Shown: positions 58,311 to 64,000 of the stretch, piece after piece | Numbering within the stretch: the stretch's first letter is position 1 | How the letters are laid out: the number at the start of each line of letters is the position of its first letter | Source: Vibrio sp. qd031 | Lineage (GTDB): Bacteria > Pseudomonadota > Gammaproteobacteria > Enterobacterales > Vibrionaceae | Direction: 5' to 3' | Assembly: GCF_002100145.1 (NCBI RefSeq) | Contig: NZ_JXQD01000024.1 | Coordinates: 578,602-642,601 of the forward strand | Length of the DNA: 64,000 bases | Program-made: the position numbers and the translations under genes | Notes under the pieces: generated by a model | Database searches by the model: none | Told to the model about the DNA's origin: nothing | What the model saw: the letters and a program-made list of their open reading frames with translations, nothing else

Positions 58311-59549
58311 TCACCTATTTAATTCTTCCTGCAACCATTTTGCCGCCATATCCAGCGATTCTGCGTAGCCTTTGAACAGCTCTTTAGAAGAGATTTTTCG
58401 AGCCTTACCATACTGGCTATAGGTAGCAATTAACTGATTATCGCTATAAGGAGAGACAGGATCGCCTTCCATTGAAAGCGCTAAAATAGGAACTGTTGTC
58501 CGCCGGCTAGAAAGAATACCTTGAACTTTCAACGACCAAGCCATCATTTGAGAGGACAAGCTACCAATGTCTACCGCCCCCTTGCCTAATCGAGACGCTA
58601 ACACGTCTAAGTACATTTTTGACATGGACGCGACTTTTTGCGGCGACGACAACACATCGTGCACTGGCGCACCAATCGCAACACAAGCTTTAATTTTCTT
58701 AGGCTCTAAAAATGACAGTCTCACCAACGCATTACCGCCAAAACGGAACCCAAGTAGGCCAATCTTAAAATGATCGACCCACGGTAAGTTAGGAAGGTAA
58801 TTTAACACTTCCTGATGTAATACACTGGTATTTTGAGTCAGCTCCCAATGGGAATTTTGCCCCACAGACGGCATATCGACCGTCAACATGCCAATGTTAT
58901 ATGGGGCAAGATAATCTCTATATAAACGCCACAAATCGGTTTGTAGACTGTCTAGACCCGCGCTGACCAACACGACCGGTAAGGGTTTCTCGGTATGGGG
59001 TAAATGCAAATGACATTGGATCGTTCGCCCTTCGTATGGCACCTCTATTTTTTTATGCCAATGAGAGCTTTTTTCTGCCGCTTCCGCATACGCATGACTG
59101 GCCAAAAGTTGTGCCTGAATCGCTAAGTTATCCCCTTTTAAGTGAGGGTAACCGGCGACACTAAAGCTAAGGGAGGCTTTAAATAGCCATTCGGCAGCCT
59201 CATCACCACTCAATTCAGCCGCCTTTTTTTGATACTCGACCCCCAATTGCGTCCATTCGTAAGCCCAATTACCAGAGCGATAGCCGGTAACGGTATCAAG
59301 CCACTCATCTTTACTTCGCTCATGCTTGGACGATGTAATCCGCGCCAACACTTGCTCTTGATCGATAGGTTCAAGCCCTTGCCATGCCCACTGCAAACGA
59401 CGATTATTCCGATACCAGGGATATTGTGGCTTCTTCTCGAGCTGGGTAAGGCTGCTTGGTAAGTACGGCGTTAAGATTGAGGTTTCTTTCGCTTGAAGGT
59501 TCTTAGCAAACAGTTTTTCAGAAAGGTTTTTACTCGAATCTTGGGTCAT
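58311..59549 (-). CDS. frsA: Esterase-like protein FrsA
   Basis: The product (412 aa from the ATG at 59549, MTQDSSKNLSEKLF) is an alpha/beta-hydrolase of the FrsA (fermentation/respiration switch) family. In E. coli it binds unphosphorylated EIIA-Glc. The nucleophile-elbow position reads GFRFGGNALVR (about residues 265-275): Arg replaces the usual Ser, a feature of the family. That raises doubt about classical esterase activity. A longer in-frame start at 59609 overlaps the gpt terminator and is rejected. Confidence 0.92.
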   Translation of the reverse strand: MTQDSSKNLSEKLFAKNLQAKETSILTPYLPSSLTQLEKKPQYPWYRNNRRLQWAWQGLEPIDQEQVLARITSSKHERSKDEWLDTVTGYRSGNWAYEWTQLGVEYQKKAAELSGDEAAEWLFKASLSFSVAGYPHLKGDNLAIQAQLLASHAYAEAAEKSSHWHKKIEVPYEGRTIQCHLHLPHTEKPLPVVLVSAGLDSLQTDLWRLYRDYLAPYNIGMLTVDMPSVGQNSHWELTQNTSVLHQEVLNYLPNLPWVDHFKIGLLGFRFGGNALVRLSFLEPKKIKACVAIGAPVHDVLSSPQKVASMSKMYLDVLASRLGKGAVDIGSLSSQMMAWSLKVQGILSSRRTTVPILALSMEGDPVSPYSDNQLIATYSQYGKARKISSKELFKGYAESLDMAAKWLQEELNR

Positions 59550-59591
59550 ATTGCGCTCTGTACTTATGGCCAATGAAATTTTACATAGTGT

Positions 59592-59620
59592 AACAAATAA
59601 GCCCCGCATTTGCGGGGCTT
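59592..59620 (-). terminator. Intrinsic terminator after gpt
   Basis: The arms AAGCCCCGCA (59599-59608) and TGCGGGGCTT (59611-59620) are exact complements around 2 bases. On the minus strand TTATTTGTT follows. It ends the permease-gpt transcript just before frsA. Confidence 0.8.
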
Positions 59621-59624
59621 TAAA

Positions 59625-60089
59625 TTATTTGCGTTTACGATTAACCGGCTCTACATATTGTAGCGTCATATCCCACGGCTGCTCAATCCAAGTATCCTGT
59701 GCAATATCAACCACATAGTCATCTAGCAACTCAGCTCCTGACGGTTTAGCACACACTGCGATCAATTTCGCTTTCGGGTACAATTCACGCAGCTTACGCG
59801 CTGTGTCACCGCTGTCGACAAGATCTTCTACGATCAAGTAACCTTCGCCATCGCCTTCAGGGGCTTTAAGCACTGTCATGTCTTGTTGATGATCATGATC
59901 GTAACTAGAGATACAAATGGTATCTACATAGCGAATGCCCAGTTCACGAGCTAGGATTGCACCAGGTACAAGGCCACCACGACTTACTGCCCAAATTCCT
60001 TTCCACTGCTCTGCTGGCATCTGGCGCTCGGCCAAAGTGCGGCAATGCATGTGCATAAGATCCCAACTGATAATGAATTTTTGAGTCAT
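59625..60089 (-). CDS. gpt: Xanthine-guanine phosphoribosyltransferase
   Basis: Gpt (154 aa) converts guanine, xanthine and hypoxanthine with PRPP to their nucleotides. The PRPP-binding motif is [16 protein letters not shown]. The N-terminal [20 protein letters not shown] and [20 protein letters not shown] are typical. It begins 20 bases after the NCS2 permease stop, so uptake and salvage of purine bases appear cotranscribed and likely share PurR control. Confidence 0.96.
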   Translation of the reverse strand: MTQKFIISWDLMHMHCRTLAERQMPAEQWKGIWAVSRGGLVPGAILARELGIRYVDTICISSYDHDHQQDMTVLKAPEGDGEGYLIVEDLVDSGDTARKLRELYPKAKLIAVCAKPSGAELLDDYVVDIAQDTWIEQPWDMTLQYVEPVNRKRK

Positions 60090-60109
60090 ATCTCAACCTA
60101 CAATTTTAG

Positions 60110-61402
60110 TTAGCCAGCAAAAACATATTTTAGTGCGAAAATAGCCGCCAATACCCAAACACTAATGGATACTTCGCGTCCCTTGCCACTAAATGCTTTG
60201 ATAGCAGCGTAAGAAATAAAGCCCAGTGCGATGCCTTCCGCAATTGAATAGGTTAAAGGCATCAATAGACAAGTAACAACAACCGGTGCGGCTTCAGTGA
60301 GGTCGTGCCAATCGATGTTAACTAGACCCGACATCATTAGAATCGCAACGTAAAACAATGCACCTGCTGTTGCATAGGCTGGGATCATACCTGCTAATGG
60401 TGAGAAAAACAGCGCCAGTAAGAATAAAATGCCGACCACAACTGCGGTTAGACCGGTTCGGCCGCCAGCAGCAACACCGGCCGTCGACTCAACGTATGAA
60501 GTTGTGCTTGATGTACCTAGAAGAGCACCGATAGAGGTGGCTGTTGAATCAGATAAAAGTGCACGATTTAGACGCGGTAACTTACCATCTTTTTCGATCA
60601 GTTCGGCTTTTGTCGCAACACCTACCAAGGTACCTGCGGTATCAAAAAGATCGACAAACAAGAACGCAAAGATGACCGAGATCATACCAATTTCAAACAC
60701 GGCAGAAAAATCAAGTTGCATCAGTGTTGGAGCAAGGCTCGGTGGAGCAGACATAATGCCCGTATATTGCACGTCACCTAATAAAAGGCCAATGCCTGTC
60801 ACGATCAGAATAGCAATCATGACCGCGCCACGAACGTTTCGGTATACAAGACCAATTGTAAGGAAGAAACCAAGAGCGGCTAGTGCTGGCTTAAGCGACG
60901 CCACGTGACCGAGTGAAACCAGTGTCGCTGGATTATCAACCACGATGCCCGCATTTTGTAGACCGATAAAAGCCAAAAACAGACCAATACCGGCTGAGAT
61001 GCCAATGCGTAGCGCTTGAGGAATAGAATTAATGATCCATTCACGCACTTTGAACACGCTGAGTAACATAAAAATGATACCAGAGACAAAAACTGCGGCC
61101 AGTGCAACCTGCCATGTATGCCCCATACCGAGAACAACGCCATAGGTAAAGAACGCATTCAGTCCCATACCGGGTGCTTGCGCGATAGGGTAATTAGCAT
61201 AAAGGCCCATAATGAAACAGCCGATAGCCGCTGCCAAACAAGTAGCAACAAAAACGGCACCACGATCCATACCTGCATCTGACAACATTGCCGGATTTAC
61301 AAATATGATGTACGCCATGGTTAAAAAGGTCGTCAGACCGGCAATGACTTCCGTGCGCACAGAGGTGTTGTGTTCACTGAGTTTAAATAGCTTCTCAAGC
61401 AT
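60110..61402 (-). CDS. NCS2-family purine base permease (AzgA-like)
   Basis: The protein is 430 aa from the ATG at 61402, with about 12-14 membrane segments. The N-terminal RTEVIAGLTTFLTMAYIIFV followed by NPAMLSDAG is characteristic of the AzgA-like branch (GhxP/AdeP) that imports guanine, hypoxanthine or adenine with protons. QAPGMGLNAFFTYG and LFDTAGTLVGVATKAEL contain substrate-site residues. Which base it prefers is unclear. GGGA lies 9 nt upstream. It is followed by gpt and preceded by a PurR box. Confidence 0.93.
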   Translation of the reverse strand: MLEKLFKLSEHNTSVRTEVIAGLTTFLTMAYIIFVNPAMLSDAGMDRGAVFVATCLAAAIGCFIMGLYANYPIAQAPGMGLNAFFTYGVVLGMGHTWQVALAAVFVSGIIFMLLSVFKVREWIINSIPQALRIGISAGIGLFLAFIGLQNAGIVVDNPATLVSLGHVASLKPALAALGFFLTIGLVYRNVRGAVMIAILIVTGIGLLLGDVQYTGIMSAPPSLAPTLMQLDFSAVFEIGMISVIFAFLFVDLFDTAGTLVGVATKAELIEKDGKLPRLNRALLSDSTATSIGALLGTSSTTSYVESTAGVAAGGRTGLTAVVVGILFLLALFFSPLAGMIPAYATAGALFYVAILMMSGLVNIDWHDLTEAAPVVVTCLLMPLTYSIAEGIALGFISYAAIKAFSGKGREVSISVWVLAAIFALKYVFAG

Positions 61403-61426
61403 CTCTAAATATCCCAAAAATTGTGT

Positions 61427-61442
61427 AAGAAAACGTTTGCGT
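61427..61442 (-). promoter_or_regulatory. PurR operator of the permease-gpt operon
   Basis: On the minus strand ACGCAAACGTTTTCTT matches the E. coli PUR box consensus (ANGCAANCGNTTNCNT) at every defined position. It lies 9 bases past the predicted transcription start and 25 before the ATG, where bound PurR would block transcription when hypoxanthine or guanine is plentiful. Confidence 0.88.
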
Positions 61443-61450
61443 GTAACGAT

Positions 61451-61486
61451 TGCGCGAATTATAGAAGCATAAAGATTGAATTTCCA
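61451..61486 (-). promoter_or_regulatory. Sigma-70 promoter of the permease-gpt operon
   Basis: On the minus strand TGGAAA (-35) is followed after 17 bases by TATAAT (-10, plus coordinates 61458-61463). The predicted start is near 61451, directly upstream of the PurR box. Confidence 0.75.
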
Positions 61487-61635
61487 CTGACTTTTTACTC
61501 AAATCTTAGTTTCTTACAGTTTAAATGGTCAGATGAGTAAGACTACAGATTAATGGTCTTTATTTTCATTAGGTTATAACAAATACCTCTATGAATTACC
61601 CGGTGATATTTTGCACCACTACAAGATCATGTCTC

Positions 61636-61675
61636 AAAAAAATGAGCTAATTGACATCTCTAGAGTGTAATTAGC
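61636..61675 (-). terminator. Second terminator-like hairpin upstream of the permease
   Basis: GCTAATT (61646-61652) and AATTAGC (61669-61675) form a 7-bp outer stem, with 3 or more inner pairs separated by bulges. On the minus strand TCATTTTTTT follows. It is downstream of the candidate sRNA terminator and could catch read-through. Confidence 0.45.
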
Positions 61676-61678
61676 CCA

Positions 61679-61694
61679 ATGTAATCGATTGCAG
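61679..61694 (-). promoter_or_regulatory. Possible second PurR/LacI-family box
   Basis: CTGCAATCGATTACAT on the minus strand matches the PUR box at all defined positions except the first. It lies about 230 bases upstream of the permease start site. The AATCGATT centre is shared by several LacI-family operators, so the regulator is uncertain. Confidence 0.45.
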
Positions 61695-61728
61695 AGGTGA
61701 TAAGTGCTAAAAGTGAGTATTATGGAAT

Positions 61729-61894
61729 AAAAAAACGCCACCCCAAACGGGATGGCGTGGAATCGAGTCGATGCAGTACATCGCAATTCTAACAAATTAG
61801 GGGGTGAACTTTCGTTCGCATCACATGAACGGGTAAACCATTCATAAGATTGTCTCGTCGCACAACTATCTAAATTTAGACAAGGTGACCAGAT
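61729..61894 (-). ncRNA. Candidate small RNA upstream of the purine permease
   Basis: A promoter on the minus strand (TTGTAA, 16 bp, TAGAAT; plus coordinates 61901-61928) and a terminator about 165 bases away define a compact unit with no substantial reading frame. The terminator stem (61735-61744 with 61749-61758, AAAC loop) is fully paired only on the minus strand, where one position is a G-U wobble; on the plus strand it is a C-A mismatch. Seven T residues follow. Internal hairpins include CGATG/CATCG. It resembles an Hfq-type sRNA, but I do not recognise the family. An 18-codon frame (MNGLPVHV...) exists within it, without a clear ribosome site. Confidence 0.6.
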
Positions 61895-61900
61895 GAGAGC

Positions 61901-61928
61901 ATTCTACCAAACTGAAAGTTAATTACAA
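61901..61928 (-). promoter_or_regulatory. Promoter of the candidate sRNA
   Basis: On the minus strand TTGTAA (plus 61923-61928) and TAGAAT (plus 61901-61906) are separated by 16 bp. No gene other than the candidate sRNA lies in the next 490 bases. The rest of 61929-62109 is AT-rich with no feature I can support. Confidence 0.6.
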
Positions 61929-62109
61929 GATCTTCGTGGAAAATGGCCAAATTACCCGCGTTTCAGCCTTGCGATATATTTTATTCAGTAAATTAATTAC
62001 ATTTATCAAGTTTCGTGACGAGAAGTTTATTGGTTTGTTGTTTTAAAAATGTTGTAAAAAGAGTTAATATCAGTCGTTAATTTCATCCAATACGCGCATC
62101 AATAGCATC

Positions 62110-62173
62110 AGATGTCGTGATAAGCGACATCTAGCACTACAACGCAATAATTAGGAGTACCCAAATAGGGTAC
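62110..62173 (+). promoter_or_regulatory. Two hairpins in the pepD leader
   Basis: AGATGTCG/CGACATCT (62110-62117 with 62125-62132, 7-nt loop) and GTACCC/GGGTAC (62157-62162 with 62168-62173, 5-nt loop) are both perfect. The second ends 10 bases before AAGGAG, the pepD ribosome site, so it could influence initiation. No known riboswitch is recognised. Confidence 0.5.
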
Positions 62174-62194
62174 CCGCACTATAAGGAGATTGTG

Positions 62195-63667
62195 ATGACA
62201 GACTTTCTGGCGTCAATTCAACAACGCACTACCAACCCTATTTGGCCGTTTTTCTCAACAATTTGCTCTATTCCGCACCCTTCTAAGCACGAAGAAGCAC
62301 TGGCGCAACACATCATTTCTTGGGCTACAGGCAAAGGGTTTGATGTCTCTCGAGATGAAACGGGCAATGTGTTGATTAAGAAACTGGCCACAGCGGGCAA
62401 CGAAAATAAAAAAACTGTTGTACTGCAAGCGCACATCGATATGGTGCCGCAAAAAAATGAAGACACTGACCACGATTTTGCTGCCGATCCTATTAAGCCA
62501 TACATTGACGGCGACTGGGTAACGGCTACTGGAACAACCTTAGGTGCAGACAACGGCATTGGCATGGCGTCGTGCTTGGCGGTGTTGGACTCTGATGATA
62601 TTGCCCATGGCCCCATCGAAGTATTGCTTACCATTGATGAAGAGGCTGGAATGACAGGGGCGTTTGGCCTCAAAGAGAACTGGCTATCGGGTGACATTTT
62701 GCTTAACACCGACTCTGAGCAAGAAGGTGAAGTGTACATGGGCTGCGCAGGCGGCGTGGATGCCGCGATGACACTGTCCATCTCACGCAAAGACCCAGCG
62801 GCAAACAGCAAAGCGTTCAAATTGATCGTTAAAGGCCTAAAAGGTGGCCACTCTGGGTGTGACATTCACACCGGCCGTGGCAACGCAAACAAGTTGCTGG
62901 CTCGTTTCTTAGCAGGCCACGCCGATGAACTTGAACTTCAAGTCAGTCAATTTAACGGTGGCACCTTACGTAATGCTATCCCTAGAGAGGCGTTTGCAGT
63001 GGTCTCTCTACCACAAGCAAATGAAAGTCAGCTAAACGCGCTTGTTACGCACTACCAATCTCTTCTATCCCAAGAACTAGGCAAGATTGAAACCGATATC
63101 CAAGTATTGCTTCAGCCATACACAGAGTCATTTGATGTGCTCGACAGCGCTTCGCAGAAACAGCTCATCGCCACGCTAAACAGCGCCCCTAACGGAGTCG
63201 TACGCATGAGTGATGACATAGCTGGAGTGGTTGAAACCTCCCTAAACCTAGGCGTCATCACCACCGAAGCAGACAAAATCAATGTACTGTTTTTGATTCG
63301 CTCATTGATTGATTCCGGTCGTGAACAAGTTGAAAGTCACCTTGCATCACTAGCAGAGTTGGCTGGCGCACATATTGAATTCTCCGGCACTTATCCAGGC
63401 TGGAAGCCGGATCCGGATTCAGAGATCATGGCACTATTCAGAAGCATGTACCAAGGTATATACGGTCATAAACCTAATATCATGGTTATCCATGCTGGAC
63501 TTGAATGTGGCCTATTTAAAGAACCTTACCCAAAGATGGATATGGTTTCATTTGGCCCAACGATCAAATTCCCTCACTCTCCAGACGAGAAAGTTGAGAT
63601 AGCGTCGGTTGACCTTTATTGGCAGCAAATGCAGGGTATTTTAGAAGCGATTCCAACCAAAGCTTAG
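62195..63667 (+). CDS. pepD: Aminoacyl-histidine dipeptidase (peptidase D)
   Basis: PepD (490 aa from the ATG at 62195) is a cytosolic di-zinc M20 peptidase that cleaves dipeptides such as carnosine. The metal and catalytic residues fall at expected places: His80 in LQAHIDMVPQ, Asp119 in LGADNGIGMA, the Glu pair in IDEEAGMTGA, and Asp in NTDSEQEGE. The central lid domain contains GLKGGHSGCDIHTGRGNAN. AAGGAG lies 6 nt upstream of the ATG; the GTG one codon earlier is less likely. Confidence 0.96.
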   Translation: MTDFLASIQQRTTNPIWPFFSTICSIPHPSKHEEALAQHIISWATGKGFDVSRDETGNVLIKKLATAGNENKKTVVLQAHIDMVPQKNEDTDHDFAADPIKPYIDGDWVTATGTTLGADNGIGMASCLAVLDSDDIAHGPIEVLLTIDEEAGMTGAFGLKENWLSGDILLNTDSEQEGEVYMGCAGGVDAAMTLSISRKDPAANSKAFKLIVKGLKGGHSGCDIHTGRGNANKLLARFLAGHADELELQVSQFNGGTLRNAIPREAFAVVSLPQANESQLNALVTHYQSLLSQELGKIETDIQVLLQPYTESFDVLDSASQKQLIATLNSAPNGVVRMSDDIAGVVETSLNLGVITTEADKINVLFLIRSLIDSGREQVESHLASLAELAGAHIEFSGTYPGWKPDPDSEIMALFRSMYQGIYGHKPNIMVIHAGLECGLFKEPYPKMDMVSFGPTIKFPHSPDEKVEIASVDLYWQQMQGILEAIPTKA

Positions 63668-63696
63668 AGACTACGACTAGCATCATTACACAAAGC

Positions 63697-63722
63697 AAAA
63701 GGGCTTACTTTACAGTAAGCCC
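63697..63722 (-). terminator. Terminator between pepD and the unknown gene
   Basis: The arms GGGCTTACT (63701-63709) and AGTAAGCCC (63714-63722) form a perfect 9-bp stem with a 4-nt loop. On the minus strand TTTTGCTTTG follows. It is convergent, and may also help end the pepD transcript. Confidence 0.7.
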
Positions 63723-63752
63723 ATTGTGATTCTGCTTAGTAGGCTAGAAAGT

Positions 63753-64000
63753 CTAAATTTGCCCATCTGCCAACATCTGCAATTGACTCATTGTAGTTTG
63801 AGAGATCAATACGCCATCCATGTAGTAACTGACATTTTCACCTCTGCGAACCCCCATTAAGGTTGCCTCTGCACCATCGTTATAGACGATATCCATGATG
63901 AAGGTATTTTCATCAATTTTCTGCATGGTGCCTTTTTCAATCATTCGATTATTCGAGATGGGATCGAGTGGCGCGTCAGTTAAGCTAGGATCGAGATCAT
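63753..64000 (-). CDS. Unknown protein, C-terminal part (5' end beyond window)
   Basis: The frame is open through the window edge on the minus strand (reading DLDPSLTDAPLDPISNNRMIEKGTM before the body; shown here only partly as evidence of continuity). The visible part is at least 81 residues, soluble, ending MSQLQMLADGQI, with MDIVYNDGAEATLMGVRRGE in the middle. I do not recognise a domain. It may start upstream of the window, and an internal ATG at 63944 would give only 63 aa, so I treat it as truncated. It converges on pepD with a shared hairpin between. Confidence 0.6.
   Translation of the reverse strand, partial: DLDPSLTDAPLDPISNNRMIEKGTMQKIDENTFIMDIVYNDGAEATLMGVRRGENVSYYMDGVLISQTTMSQLQMLADGQI

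Noticed and set aside
61403..61894. Purine riboswitch controlling the NCS2 permease
   Set aside because: I see no three-way junction with the conserved purine-aptamer loops, and the terminator nearest the candidate RNA lies 330 bases from the gene. A PurR box explains the regulation better.
61403..62194. CsrB/CsrC-type RNA in the long gap upstream of pepD
   Set aside because: The minus strand shows no repeated GGA-loop hairpins, which define the Csr sponges. The unit is better described as an unclassified sRNA candidate.

Overview
The window is 64 kb of housekeeping chromosome from a gammaproteobacterium, almost certainly a Vibrio or close relative (Vibrionaceae). The evidence is the sodium-type flagellar stator pair PomA/PomB, together with Crl, FrsA, a YaeH-type UPF0325 protein, long-form QueF, Xni, RlmM and GcvB RNA, and a gene order recognisable from Vibrio chromosome I. 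Base composition looks even throughout. I see no insertion sequence, integrase, phage gene, CRISPR array, rRNA or tRNA.

Layout. 1-2200: the end of mltD converges on a membrane-anchored EEP-family hydrolase, followed by a cytochrome c/glnB pair. 2200-23000 (minus strand): a long envelope, lipid and translation cluster, read upstream to downstream as rpsB, tsf, pyrH, frr, uppS, cdsA, dxr, rseP, bamA, skp, lpxD, fabZ, lpxA, lpxB, rnhB, dnaE, accA, tilS. It carries intrinsic terminators between several cistrons. 23300-28900 (plus): map, an MFS transporter behind a CRP-like site, glnD and yaeH. 28900-33800: truC/yqcC, then a plus-strand run of poorly known small genes (DUF3549, DUF3301, a KfrA-like coiled coil, YaiI) facing a syd/Zn-ribbon/small-protein operon. 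33800-41000 (plus): queF, a TPR sensor with a degenerate GGDEF domain, a second degenerate GGDEF protein, ppnN and xni. 41000-47000: rlmM, the divergent gcvA/gcvB sRNA pair, thiI, and pomAB behind a sigma-28 promoter. 47100-50200 (plus): xseB-ispA-dxs. 50200-57700 (minus): nrdR-ribD-ribE, then ribH-nusB-thiL-pgpA, and separately proBA. 57800-61450 (minus): crl, frsA, and a purine salvage operon (NCS2 permease plus gpt) under a near-perfect PurR box. 61450-64000: a candidate unannotated sRNA, pepD, and the 3' part of an unknown gene.

How the genes work together. Isoprenoid supply (dxs, ispA, dxr, uppS), lipid A synthesis (lpxD/A/B, fabZ), phospholipid synthesis (accA, cdsA, pgpA) and outer-membrane assembly (bamA, skp, rseP) cover envelope biogenesis. 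glnB and glnD are the two halves of the nitrogen-status switch. nrdR-ribDE-ribH-nusB-thiL links cofactor synthesis and transcription antitermination.

I found no large undescribed system. The most interesting items are non-coding or regulatory: GcvB, a strand-specific sRNA candidate near pepD, one or two PurR-type boxes, a FliA promoter, a terminator embedded in the coding region of the opposing gene, and a 14-bp perfect inverted repeat before ppnN. Two further points are the adjacent degenerate-GGDEF proteins and the absence of ribBA from the riboflavin cluster. Statements about gene order in other Vibrio species come from memory and were not checked.
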